Source of the DNA: Solen grandis
Taxonomy: Eukaryota > Mollusca > Bivalvia > Adapedonta > Solenidae
Assembly: GCA_021229015.1 (NCBI GenBank)
Contig: CM037785.1
Span: forward strand, 35,575,062-35,639,061
Direction of reading: 5' to 3'
DNA length: 64,000 nt
This document shows positions 1-13,200 of the stretch, piece after piece (within the stretch, counting starts at the first letter, position 1; each line of letters starts with the position of its first letter). A model generated the notes under the pieces. It ran no database searches. It saw only the letters and a program-made list of their open reading frames with translations, and was not told the origin of the DNA. The translations under genes and the position numbers were made by a program.

Positions 1-3000
1 AGGGTAAATAAACAGCTATTGTAATCCAGAATGTCTAATGCCTTTCCTCTAGGATTCAGCTGATTAATCACACAGCCTTATTGATTTATATAGAACTGTA
101 AACATTTTTGCATTAATCGGTGGAAGTTTTGCTTGATATTATCAATTACCATTACTAATATTTTTGAATAAATGAAAAAATAATTGATCATATATGCAAA
201 TATTTGGTAATAAGAAGTGCTGACTTAACATAAAAAATCTGAGATTTGAAGATAAGAATGAAAATGTTTCTGTTTTTGGAAAGATGTTTAACAAAATATA
301 AAGATCAAGGCAGGCTTATTTTAAGACAAAATGAATTTTAAAAAAAGTAATGCTTTATGCAATATTTTACAGGTTTCAAAACATTTTCAAATCTTCAAGA
401 AACTGTCGGTGTTTGCTCTGTAAATCTTAACTTCTTGAGAACTTAAAATCATATTTTCATCAAATTGTAATACCAGTAGAATGGCAGTTAGTGAAATATA
501 TGCATGATTGATATTTTAGTTAGTTTTGTGCTTTTATTTTGACATTTCAGCCACATACATTTATATAGCTGAAGACTTCATTAAGGATATTTTTTCTTAG
601 TTTTGTGTTTTGATAATGTCGGTAGATTTGGTCTGATGTTTTGTTATTTTCTTTTGAGTTCAGATAGAATTTGGTTTAATGGGATTTTTATTGATCTGAA
701 AACTTTACGCAGGGAAACAAAGAATTGTGTCCGTTATTAAATGGTAAAATTGCAGGAAAGTATTTATTCATGTCGTCTAGAGACACACTGTCCTTTTTGA
801 TATTTAGCCCTTTACCTCATGAAAATTCATGTACAAATTTATGACTTCATGAATATTAATTAACTGAACTTTAAATGGCATATGAAACAGTGGATTTTTC
901 TTTGCTCTGCAGACTAGAATCTGAGCTACAAAAAGGAACTGTCTGATCTGGGTCCTTTGTGTTTGTCAATGCATCAAAATGAGTCAATATGAAGTAATAT
1001 GTCTTACCCCTTTCAAAGACATGTCCAAGGAGTTTTATGGAAGAAAAAATCGCAAAAATAATATATATTAGTATGAATGATTCATTTTTGTTAGATTTTT
1101 TTTCTAGAGATATATTAGGGTTATTTTCTTTGAGTAAGTTAAGGTTAGGGGTTAGGGTTATTTTCTTTTATTAAGTATTTACACAAGAAAGTACTTTGTA
1201 ACTTAATTTGAGATAGTATATAAGATAAACATATGAAGTTAAGCTTTAGAAGTCATTCCCATTACTGTAAGTAATTAATGAATTTATTTCCTAAAAGGAA
1301 AACATATATTTTATGAATTTACTGTATGAAAATAAGTCAAAAGATGAATGTATTGTATCAGTAAATTGTGAAGGATTTGTTTTAAAGGTATGACCATCAA
1401 TATCACGGTTTTGAAGTGGATGGAAGTTAATATAATCTCACCATACGGGTATCAGTGTTCGGTGACCATGTCAGTTGTCAATAAGATAATTTTGCCGTTT
1501 GTTGTAATGGATTTGAAATATATTACATTTTGATATCTTAAGGAAAGATTAAAAAAGATATATCAGAGAATATAAAGATTTAAAAAAAAAAAATAAGGTT
1601 TTCACACAATAAACTTGTATTGGTTATCCAAAATCAATACCAAAAATATTGGTATGTATTGAGTCCAAAAGGGGAACACATTTATTTGTACCAATAGGTT
1701 TGATAAATCTTGACACATTCAGGGGTATTTAGCTTTATATTTAGAAATACAGTACATGTATTTAGAAAAAGACCATATTTGACCACCTACTTTTAAATTA
1801 CTGGGGAACATTTTTATGTATGCTTTGCTACTAGATGCTGATTGGCAGGGCAACAAACACCTGCTTAATTGGGGTAACGCCAATTTAATATATTTATCTT
1901 TGAGTTTATTTGAGAAAATCGTTCAATGAAGTGTTCATGAGGTATTGCAACTCTTTAAACAAAGTAATTTGTTATTGATTTTAATTTGTTAATCAAATAT
2001 TATGTGCTTGTTTTAATATATTGGTATTTTTTAGCTGTCAGCTGTGTGTGTATGTGAATGCCAAAAGTGCTATACTATATGCTTGCTAAAATATGTGATG
2101 ATTGAATCCTTTATTTTCTGTTTGTTAAATAATGTATTATGTAATGTATGTTTATGCATGTTGTTATTTTTTTTTAAAATTTATTTTTATGTTATATTTA
2201 TTATTTTTTGTTTTTGTTTGACCTGTTTGTTTAAAAAGTATTTTTCCAAAATCTCCCAAAGAGTGTTATGGCACAGTTTTATGGCTTTATTACCATAATG
2301 TCAGTTATAAGGAGTTGGTATTGTTATTTTTAGATTTTGTTTTAGTATAAACTGATGCAAATGTATGTCTAATGCACAAAAGTGAGAACGTTTCAGGTAC
2401 CTTTACAAAGCTGTATATGTATACAGTACATTGTTTGGCCTAATTTTCTTATGTACAACATCTCAGGAGGGACACTTGGACCAGAGTGTGACATGGATTT
2501 GCGATTTTTGTACCAACATAATTATATACTGAAAAAATAAAGTTTAGTCACACTTCTTATTTCTATAAGAATAAACAATTCTTTTGTGAACACCATAAAT
2601 ATACATCAATCAACCAGGATTTATGCATGTGCAAAAATTTTGCATGTGTGTTTATACCAGTTGATTTAAAAATCGTAAAAGTATGTCTTTATCCATGATG
2701 TTAGTAAAACCTATGTTTTTCTTCTTTTTTAAAAAATAAAATAAAAATAATAACTTACAAGTATGACTTCATTTTATTTTTTCAGTATACTTATTTGATA
2801 ATTTATTATAACCTAATAAGAGCATTGCAAGTGTCTTAACCCATATGCATGTACCACACAAAAACGTCAGGTTTCAAGATGACAACCCATGCGACCAGTT
2901 AGAAATCATTTGCAAGTTACTTGCTGCCTGATCAGGTTTTTACTGTAGTTTACTCATTAGTACCTTTTAGATAAAAAAGTAACACAACTAGTAACTTGTC

Positions 3001-5398
3001 AATACTAATACATGTAAGGTCGGATCAGACTGAAAATGGGGTTCCATCTGGTCAGATTTTTTAATGGTCAAACACTGGGTGAAAGGTCAGATCATATAAA
3101 CTCTTAATTTAACTCTTAATTTAACTTTGGCTATTATAATTATTTTATTTTTAGGAATGGTAAGAACAGATCTTCCATCATTGAACTGTCATGGTAAATG
3201 GTAAAATTTCATTTTTGATATTTTCTTTGCAGATTGCCACTGTTTTCTTTTCTTTTTTTTTCTTTTTGAGTCTTATATTTTGCCTTAACTCAAAACTCAT
3301 TATTAAATTCAGTAATAGTATGGCATTTTTGAAATTACATTTTTGTTGTTTTGTGTCTTTGTGGGGAGCCCCATGTATCTTATGAAAATATCATATATTC
3401 AAACAAAAGGAGTTTGTTGTTGTTGTTTTTATGAAATTTACATCTAATTAAATAGATTTATGTTCATTTGTGTGACAGATACATTGCCTTATTAGTCCTT
3501 TAAATACGACTTCTTTAAGCATGACAAAAACTCAAATTTTCTTTACTGTTTCTTGTGACAGGTATAACTTTCATGACAAAGTAATTGCAATCTGGTTTCT
3601 TTTATAGCTGTCTCAAATGGTTGATATAGGCATTTATTATTTATCCATATTACAGCATGACTATGTTATTCAAGAGGATATAAGTGTTAAATTGAAATAT
3701 TTTAGTTGATATGTGACAAAGAAAGGGTAAATGGCTATTTGTTAATTATTTAATAGTTAATATTTTTGTTTAGATTTTCTATCTGTTTAATAATATGAAG
3801 GGGTGGTCTGCATTTTCATAATATTTTGCATATTTCCCTGTAGTCTTTTTATTGAATGTATGAAAATATATATGAATTAAGAAAGTTTTTGAATCACATC
3901 CATCTTAATATATGCTTTCACTTACATAATGTCAAGATGTCAAGATTTTCCTTCAGTGTCAAAACACGGGTGCTTGTGGTTGTGTCAGACTCCATTATAG
4001 ATTCATGACCTTTTGAATTTGCATGATCTGACAATAGTTTACATTTATATTTCCCCACAAACAAGGATATTATAGTTCCACATGGCAATAATTTGTGGGT
4101 AAGTTGTATTGTAGTCAGATTAAAAGGTCACCACTTGGATCTACCAGTTAGAATTACTGTTACAAAATGCTGTCAGTTGTAGATTTCAAACGCTGTTCTT
4201 CTGCCTGTTTATGGGATGGCTTAATGTCATTTGGTTTAACTAATGATGATTAAGTTATGTAGTAAAACCAAGCTAATCTGGACATTTTTGTTCCAGAGAA
4301 AATATATACTTTGTTGTAATTTGTATATAAAGAAGTGGTTCATGTTGATGTTTGGTGAAGTGTCATTGTGAGTTTTCAGAGATTCTAATATAACCACAAG
4401 CATTTTTTTATTTAAAAAAAATATTTTTACCGATTTGATAATAAGCTTATTTGTAAACATTAATAAACGCAGTTGATCTTCGTATTGTTCTATCATACTT
4501 TACCAGTCCCAGAATGTTGAAAATAATATCAGTTAAAACTGTTTTATTCGTCAGAATGTAACTTTACGGTATGTTGTCTTTCTTCTTACTACTGTATGTG
4601 CCAGTCACCTTATATTTTGAGCAATTTGTGCACCCTTTCCATTAAGAGCTGAGATTTAAAACAGTGGAATTCGTTGGAAGTTTTCAATCTCCTTGAAATT
4701 AGTTTACATTGGACTACATATTCTTCTTAAATGTATATTACATTGGTACATACTGCAGATCTTGGATGTAATTAACTTATTTGGGCTTAAAAAACACTTT
4801 CGCAACATCCGAGGTTCGTATTATCCATGAATATTGCATTTTGCAAAATTAATATTTCATAAATGAAAAAAAAAGTAAAAAGGAATTTATCAATGCATTC
4901 TTTTTATTTATTCTGAAAAGAAATCAAGACTTGCTACAACACTAAGTGGAACATCAGCCATTCGGTTCACTTAGGAACGGGTTACGGTGTCTTTTACAGA
5001 CAAAAAAGACCTCAATTTATTGAACTACTCGGTTATAAGCTTATTTCAAATTGAATGGTCGCATAAAACTAGTTGACACACATTTAACAAAACAAACAAA
5101 ATGTTGATATGTTACGGATATAACACTCTCGATTAGTACTCTACTGATGAAAATACCAGGTCCAAATTCCATCAACCTTATTTAGCACTCGGTAACATTC
5201 AAAGGTTGATCAAACCGACGTATGACTATATGTTATTTCACTCCGAAATGAGACGTACTCCTACGCAATTCAACGAGCACTTCTCGAACACCTAATCTAC
5301 ATGCTGTTGTATGATTCCACACATTGTGCAATGGGAAATAAACAGCCGGGGATAAATTGTCATGTACCCTGTCAAGAAACCGTTTAACGAACATTATC
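1..5398. other. AT-rich non-coding stretch, no gene recognised
   Basis: No exon with recognisable protein similarity was seen on either strand. The short open frames here (for example at 2044-2298 and 4236-4496) are low-complexity translations of AT-rich DNA. The interval may be an early SCOC intron or intergenic DNA, because the SCOC exon at 7174 has no start codon and needs an exon further upstream. Confidence 0.5.
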
Positions 5399-5498
5399 NN
5401 NNNNNNNNNNNNNNNNNNNNNNNNNNNNNNNNNNNNNNNNNNNNNNNNNNNNNNNNNNNNNNNNNNNNNNNNNNNNNNNNNNNNNNNNNNNNNNNNNN
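5399..5498. other. assembly gap (100 N)
   Basis: Exactly 100 N bases, a conventional placeholder for a gap of unknown size. The flanks are unrelated in character: unclassified AT-rich DNA on the left and a retroelement fragment on the right. Confidence 0.97.
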
Positions 5499-5678
5499 GA
5501 GCTCCGTGCTTTGTCTGCTTCTTGGGCTTTCTTGAATAAATCTCCCATGGATGATATTCTCAAAGCGGCCTCTTGGAAGTCTTCTACTACGTTTTCTTCC
5601 TTTTATCTCCGCTCACTGGCTAACAATCACAAAACCTTGTGGATTTGGTCCACTTTAGTGGCTCAGACAATAGTTTAA
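5499..5678 (+). pseudogene. 3' end of a DIRS-like tyrosine recombinase (retrotransposon fragment)
   Basis: The frame is open from the gap edge to a TAA at 5676-5678 and encodes about 59 residues. It contains an ALSASWAFLNKSPMDDILKA segment followed by ASWKSSTTFSSFYLRSL. In DIRS-type YR retrotransposons the C-terminal recombinase block reads like this: a small-residue/Trp segment, 'DDILKA..W', then 'TF..FYLR', whose Tyr is the presumed nucleophile. The catalytic Arg/His residues and the whole reverse transcriptase would lie in or beyond the gap. The inverted and direct repeats just downstream (5784-6084) suit a DIRS right end. Some other YR element (Ngaro-like) is possible. The family assignment is from memory of the motif, not from a search. 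Confidence 0.6.
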
Positions 5679-5783
5679 TCATCATGGGCTGACGCCTCGG
5701 CGGCTTTGGTCGTTTCCTACTTCGAGTGTCGCTGCAATCAAGGTTCTTTGTTAGCAACCTCCCCCCTTAGCGACGAAGTCATA

Positions 5784-6084
5784 CCTGAAGTAATAACAGG
5801 TAACGTATTTATGCTATTAAAAAGAAATTTTTGAGTAAAATTAATTTTATTAGTAAATACTTACTGTTATTACAGAGTCCCACCTCCCTCCCGCTTGCTG
5901 GCGGTTGTATCCCTCGATGGCTTCATATACATTGGAGAACGGGGGTTCACTTCCGTACTAGGGGGTTTAGGGAATGGTTTATTTTGCGGACTCTGTTTTG
6001 GAAGCTGTGCACAAATAGACACATACCTGAAGTAATAACAGGTAAGTATTTACTAATTAAAATTAATTTTACTTCAAAAATTTC
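5784..6084. repeat. terminal structure beside the YR element: direct repeat plus long inverted repeat
   Basis: The motif CCTGAAGTAATAACAGG occurs at 5784-5800 and again at 6026-6042 in the same orientation. A long imperfect inverted repeat pairs 5824-5875 (GAAATTTTTGAG... to ...TTATTACAG) with 6031-6084 (...AACAGGTAAGTATTTAC to ...CAAAAATTTC), enclosing about 155 bp. DIRS elements lack ordinary LTRs and end in split inverted/internal complementary repeats, so this is plausibly the right terminus. Confidence 0.6.
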
Positions 6085-6085
6085 A

Positions 6086-6984
6086 TTTTCGGCCTATAGT
6101 TCATGTTGCATGATTATTGACCGGGCTATTTCTTAGGAAATAAAAGCCTTAATTCAACGAAACTTTATGGGAAGCTTAATTACCAAGAGTAGATACGCAT
6201 ATTGTCGGCGTGACCTGGTTCCTCAATTTTTCACAGAGTTATGCCCCTTGATTTTTTGGCCTATAGTACATATTGCATGAATCTTGTCCGGGCTATTTCT
6301 CAGGAACTAATGGCTTGAATTCAACGAAACTTTATGGGAAGCTTTATTACCAAGAGGAGATGCGCATATCCTCAGCATGACCCGGTTCCTAAATTTTTCA
6401 CAGAGTTATGGCCCCTTGACTTTTCGGCCTATAGTACATATTGCATGATTCTGTCCGGGCTATTTCTCAGGAACTAATGGCTTGAATTCAACGAAACTTT
6501 ATGTGAAGCTTTACTACCAAGAGTAGATACGCATATTGTGGGCGTGACCTGGTTCCTCAATTTTTCACAGAGTTATGGCCCCTTGACTTTTCGGCCTATA
6601 GTACATATTGCATGAATCTTGTCTGGGCTATTTCTCAGAAAATAATGGCTTGAATTCAACGAAACTTTATGGATTGCTTTATTACCAAGAGAAGATTTGC
6701 ACATCATGTCGGCGTGACCTGGTTCCTCAATTTTTCACAGAGTTATGCCCCTTGATTTTTTGGCCTATAGTACATATTGCATGAATCTTGTCTGGGCTAT
6801 TTCTCAGAAAATAATGGCTTGAATTCAACGAAACTTTATGTGAAGCTTTATTACAAAGAGGAGATGTGCATATCTTCGGCTTGACCCAGTTCCTACATCC
6901 TCCCACCCATTGACCAAGGTCTTATTTGTAACAATGACGTTCTTCGGGGAGAATCTGTCAGTTCTACTGACTTTCTTGTTTATG
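6086..6984 (-). mobile_element. Helentron/pearl-like family B, truncated copy (tandem core of about 168 bp)
   Basis: About five tandem units carry the phrases 'GAATTCAACGAAACTTTATG', 'CACAGAGTTATGCCCC' and 'GGCCTATAGTACATATTGCA'. Read on the minus strand, the element starts at about 6984 with ACAAGAAAGTCAGTAGAACT, the same head as the complete copy at 30721. The 3' hairpin and GACG tail are missing: the copy stops against the DIRS-like terminal repeat near 6085. Confidence 0.75.
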
Positions 6985-7173
6985 ACAGTCTATGAGAGCT
7001 TTATTGTAAAGATGGCCTTACAATTCAAAACATGACTAGATGGTAACATTCAAGAAGAGGTGTCTTTTTCAGTAAATTGATGTAGCTTTTGCAGGACAAG
7101 AGATCAGTTTGAGAAATATTGTGTCTTGAATATTTAGTATTGAATATTTTGTATTGACTGTTGTGTATTGTAG

Positions 7174-7248
7174 GAGACCTGTCTCTGCGGGGTAAAATCT
7201 ACACCAACCCAGCTGATGTTCAGAACAACATTCTAGGAAATTCCAACA
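7174..7248 (+). CDS. SCOC: SCOC exon (variable N-terminal part)
   Basis: The acceptor is TTGTGTATTGTAG and the donor GTATGT at 7249. The frame gives [20 protein letters not shown] then GNSN, with one base carried to complete a Ser codon in the next exon. Its phase fits the 11004 exon exactly. This part is not conserved in vertebrate SCOC, whose N-termini vary by isoform, so the exon rests on splice sites, phase and open frame. Confidence 0.7.
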
Positions 7249-10200
7249 GTATGTATTTCTTGATCAGCTATATCCCTTCTCAAGTTCATTATGAATTTCT
7301 CATACATCAATAATATTATTATATACTTTATTTATTTTACAATGATTAGACAGAAAGTGGCATCGCTGATGAAAATCTTATTGTTGGCACTGCTGTTGGC
7401 GTTTGTTTGGTCCCTGATGTAAAAGGAAACTGAAGCACCCGGAGAAAACCCAGATGTCCGAATGTGTCGTACATCAATTTAGAAGCATATACTAACTACT
7501 ATTAAAAGGCTGGATGGCTTGTGGGGCTAGGGCTTGCTTTCTGTTTTGGGGGAACAGTTACCTCTACCTTCAGGAGAGGGAATGTTTGAATCATTTTCCC
7601 CTGTAGGGGAATTTTAGGCTGCTCATACATATAATAATTATAATAATGACAATTTACAAAATAGTTCCTGTCTAGTAACTTTATTGCTTAAAAGTAAAAT
7701 GGAAATCAAATAGAATACAATACAGATGTTTTGTACATTAATCTACAACTTGACCATTCTTCTTATTTATATGAGCTCTTGATTTTTCAATTGTAAGGGG
7801 GATTTTGACTTGAAAATGGGGGAATAAAACAAATACTTTTTGGCTAGGGGAATGGTGCTTAATAACAGCTTAAAAACATGGAGATAGAAAGCCCTATGGG
7901 CTATGGATTCAAACCCATAACCATCAGTTCCATAAACATAATTTTAGGTTAAAGCAAGTTTCCAGATCCTTTACTTCTTCATTGTTTACAACATTTGGTA
8001 AACAGGATATCAAAACATTTACCAATCACTGTCAAAAACTCATGCAAACAAGTAATGTAATTTGCATATTACTGATCATTCACCAGCTAGTGATGTACTT
8101 TGCATCGTACTGGTCTTTTAACAATTTTTTAACAATTAGTAATGAACTTTGCAATTGACTGGTAATTCACAAGCTATTACATGTATTACACTAATAAAAT
8201 GCATCTTTATGATCATTCTTCTGATAGTAATTTACCTTGCATCTTAATGGCCATTTTGTCAGATTGCTCTTTGCATCTTCCTGTTCAATCTCTAGCTAGT
8301 AATTAACATACTTTGCATCCTAATTATCATTCAGTGGAATTTAACAAACTTTGCAAATTAATGGCCATTAACTACTTTATATCTTAATAGTCATGGAGTT
8401 GGGGGTAACACCAGGATTGGTCACCCAGGTGTCAGGATAATGTGGCTGTGTGTGGTATCATGCCACCTGTCTATGGTCTGAGACCATTATGTCAGGCAGC
8501 ACTGTTCTTAAAATCTCACATAGGCACGACTCACATCAGTCTCCTTATGACTTGGATATTGTCATTTAGACATTAACCCTTTCCCTCATAGAGAAAACCA
8601 TGAAAAGACCTATGCGAACAGCATAAAACCAGATCAGCCTGCGAATAACTCGCAGGCTGATAGGTTTTATGCTGTTCGCTGCTCCTCAGTGGTCTGGAAA
8701 TGGTATTTTGTAATTAATTTGGTAAGTTAACTTGGTTTCTGCAGTCAGGTTTATGTGATACCTGTTGAGGGCGTCAAAAGGAGTATATATGAGGGAAAGG
8801 GTTAAGTAAACAGTCTGTCTAAATATGTGCTAAAGTGTAGAGTTACAATCTGGTAACTCTACCATCTCATTAGTAATGATTAATTCAAATTAATAATTTT
8901 CTTTTCTTTGACTTTGTAATATTTATAATGAAAGGAGCTTAATTTCATGTAGCCTTATCTTAAAAACAACATGATTAAACACTATCATATTCCTTTCATT
9001 GTTACTCAAAGCCTTATAATTAAAATGCTGACTGCTTTCTCTGTGTGCTTTGATGGCAATACTCATATTGTTTTTACATTGTTTTTCCATTCAGAGATGA
9101 AACAGTGCATGGGCAGTGCAAAAAGTTAAAAGTCTTCAAGTTTCACCGTCTTGTATCAGCATATTTATTACAGAATTATTTCCTTAATCAAGTTAATGAA
9201 AGAGGATAATTAAGCCAAGTAATGTAACCTGTCCCCACCATTGGCAGTAAGTTAACAAGATTATGTTCTGGGCTGTCTAGGGTTGCTAATATCTGTGATG
9301 CTGGAGTCTGTCGAACTTCCTTTACTTAATCACATTGTCCATATTTTGTTCTAGTATTAATTTAAACGAAAAAGGGAATAAAACTGTGTACCAAACAGAT
9401 GTGGATGATTGGTTTTGGAAACTGTGCAGGCTCTCTGTAATAAAAAATCCAATTTAAACAGATGTTGAATTTCAGCGAGTGCGTATTTAATGCCATTTTG
9501 AGATACTTTTGTCTGACCCTTTCAGACTTTTAGTGGGATACTTAATTTCCTCAAATGACCTATTTTGCATATCCACTTAGGACTTACTAGCTGCATGAAC
9601 ATATAGATTAGAAATCCAAACCAAGTTAACTATGGATACAAAGCAAGTAAATCTTGTTTCCTTGGTATACGTTTGACTTTGATACACAGATATTTGAAAT
9701 TGATGATAATATAGAAGAGATAAATATGAATACTAGTCCTCCTTATTTAGATGAGACAAAGAGAGGGAAGGGGCCTTTTTTTTTTTTTCAGGAAAATTAT
9801 AATTACCACTTTTACATTTGGGGAATAAAATTGCTGAGATAAATAGAAAATTTTGGGAAAACTGCATGAATTGAAAGAAATTTACAGGGGGAAGATGCCT
9901 TTGAACAGCCCCTGGATATAAAACTAAAAAAAGATTAAGAAAAAAAAGCCCTGAAGATGCGTATTAGCTAGCATAATGAAGAAATGTGTAATTAGCTTGC
10001 TTAATGGAAGAATGGATGGCTGGATAGTCAGCTAATTGCTGGTGTTAGCAGGTGTTGGTTTCACAGCAAGTGTTAAAATTAAATGATTTGTTATTCAGCT
10101 TCTGTACTAGGAAACTAAGACTTGACATGAGTGTTCCTTTGAGATGCGAAGTGAAGTAAATGAATTCTGAGCAGTATAGTTGGAAAGAAAGATTTGAATA

Positions 10201-13200
10201 TGCTTTAGGAGGCTAAATCCAAGGTTAGGAGTTTTGACTCAGATGCTAAAATTCACTGACAAATTGTTATTATGCTTAATATCTGATAAGTCTTTAATAA
10301 TGACGAAATATTTTAGTTTACTTTGGTGTAAAGATTTTTATTGGACTTAAAGCAGAGATTTTCTGTTTAGAAAAACAATATAAGGTGTGATAAGGATTTA
10401 TCCTTTGACTAATATTCCCTTGAAAAACAACAGCAACAAAACAAACAGCAAAATTGTATCAGTGTGTATAGTATGTATAGTTTTGCATTAGAAGGAAAGG
10501 TTCTTGGTTTAAAGTGTATGCCCACAATGCAGTTATTTTCTATATCTAGACAAAGAAGAAAAATCTAAATTAGCCATGAGAGTTTTCTAAAACATTGCAT
10601 GATTATAGAGAATTACATTAGAAAGTAGTTTATGGGAAAAAAATTGGGGGTCACCAAAATGACACAAAAGAGCAAAAAACTCATGCGCAGGGACAAATAA
10701 CTCAAAAAGTAGAATGGTGACCCCCAATTTTTCCCCATAAATTAGTTTCTAGTGTAATTCCCTATAATCATGCAAAGTTTTAGAAAATTCTCATGGCTAG
10801 TTTTAATTTTCCTTCTTTGGCTATATAGGAAGTAACTGAATTGTGCACGTATGCCTTTAAGTCAGGATAAAAGTGATACATGTATTGCTATAATATAAGG
10901 GACCAGTTTCTAATACCGTACAAGATACACAATTTTTTTGCCATGACCTTGTCAGGAGAAGCACCAGTCCCTCATCTGATGTGCATCTGTCTGTATGTTG
11001 CAGGTCTGGACTCAGACATCAACGCGGACGAGGAGGAGGAGAAACAGCGACTGATCACGCAGGTGTTGGAGCTGCAGAACACTCTAGATGGTAAGTCACA
11101 TATGTACATTATGGCATTTTTTATATTAAAAATCAGATTTTATTTGTTTGCGGTTCTGAAGCAATTATCTTCAAACTTTGTGACAATGTTTATAGCCAAG
11201 CACCGTTAGTATTATGGCTGGTATCGGCCAATTAGGCCCAAAGTTATGGCCCTTTTAATATTAAAAATGCAAGATATCACTTTGCTTGAAAACACTTTAG
11301 CATATTTATTTCTTAGGCAATCATTTTGAAGTTTCTTGACAATGTTTATGGCCATTATCTCTCAGCCAAGTTTGACTTCAAATTTTGATCACAGGTACTG
11401 TTTGGTATGTGGAATTGAAATGATTTCTAATAACTGTTTTATGTTAGAATGGGGTAACAGCTGTTATATGTCTGATTGTCCTGAAAACAATATTATACTT
11501 AATCTAAGATTGTAAGTAAAATCTTTTTGAACATATTAGGCATAAACCAATTCCCCATATGGTGCTCATAAATAAACATTACTTACAGAATATATATAAT
11601 CATGCAACAGAATAACAGCATATCATAAAATAACAAAACATTGAATATAACATATTGTTGTTCTGGACAATTGTTCTATAAATTTCAACTTGATTTGTGT
11701 TACCATGGTGACAGACTTATCGTCACGTGTAGACACGGTGAAGGAGGAAAACCTGAAATTGAAGTCGGAGAACCAGGTGTTGGGCCAGTACATAGAGAAC
11801 TTGATGACGGCCAGCAGTGTGTTCCAGTCCACCTCCCCCAAGGCCAAGAAGAAGTAGGTAACCTTAGAAACTAGATACTAACCCCGCCTTCAGCAGCCAG
11901 GTAATCATTTCACGGTCCTCCGGGTCCAGTTTTATCGGTCACCTTCGTTTTGCTCCGGTGTTGTTGTTTTGCTTGTAAGGTTACTATCTTTGTGATGTTG
12001 TTTCTCTTGTAAGGTTACTATCTTTGTGATGTTGATTCTCTTGTAAGGTTACTATCTTTGTGATGTTGTTTCTCTTGTAAGGATACTATCTTTGTGTTGT
12101 TGTTTCTCTCGTAAGGTTACTATATTTGTGTTGTTGTTTCTCTTGTAAGGTTACTATCTTTGTGATGTTGTTTCTCTTGTAAGGTTACTATCTTTGTGAT
12201 GTTGTTTCTCTTGTAAGGTTACTATCTTTGTGATGTTGTTTCTCTTGTAAGGTTACTATCTTTGTGATGTTGTTTCTCTTGTAAGGTTACTATATTTGTG
12301 TTGTTGTTTTGCTTGTAAGGTTACTATCTTTGTGATGTTGTTTCTCTTGTAAGGTTACTGTCTTTGTGATGTTGTTTCTCTTGTAAGGTTACTATTTTTT
12401 TATGTTGTTTCTCTTGTAAGGTTACTATCTTTGTGATGTTGTTTCTCTTGTAAGGTTACTGTCTTTGTGATGTTGTTTCTCTTGTAAGGTTACTATTTTT
12501 TTGATGTTGTTTCTCTTGTAAGGTTACTATCTTTGTGTCGTTGTTTCACAATTAAGGTTACAATCTTAGTGTTGTTTAAGTGATATTTCACTTGTATAGT
12601 TTCTGTTTTAATTTTGTTCAAGTGTTATTTCACTTGCAAGATTACTATCTTAGTTTGGGTCAAGTGTTGCTCCTATTGTAAGGTCATCTTGAAAAGGGAC
12701 AATGACTATTTTCTGAAAATATAGTGGAAATAAGGGAATGCTTAAATATGGAAATATCAAGAAAGTTTCAGAAAAATGCACTGGTTGATTAAAATATTGC
12801 CTGGGAAGTGATGGTTTGAACCTGAAATATTACAAGAAGGAAGATATTCCTGCATTTTATATGGGTAGATCATTATTATATTGGTATCAAACTCATCAAA
12901 ACTCCATCAGGTCCCTTCAACACTCTGATTACATAAAGTCAAGGTGGATTGTGGGTAATATACCTAGACTCCAAGATAAGTTGCTCAAGTAAAAGGGTTA
13001 AATTCATCTGTTTGAATAGTGCAATAGTTACATTTCACAGTTAGCTTAATGAAAACATAAAATTCTACCTAGGAAAAGTTAAGTAGATCATGGAATTGTG
13101 AAGGACACCTGTAAGCAGAGTGAACTGTATGAACCCTTTATCTTTGTCACTTGTGGAGCTGCATGTTGGAGTTTTGAGAATCAAATGAGATTAAACTCAA

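Noticed and set aside
1141..1165. TTAGGG-like motifs (GGTTAGGGGTTAGGGTTA)
   Set aside because: Only two or three imperfect units in AT-rich DNA; too short to call an interstitial telomere array.
2044..2298. 84-codon Cys/Phe/Leu-rich open frame
   Set aside because: Translation of T-rich low-complexity DNA without splice or similarity support.
11960..12553. CRISPR-like direct repeats
   Set aside because: Units are contiguous with no unique spacers, in an intron of an animal gene; it is a minisatellite.
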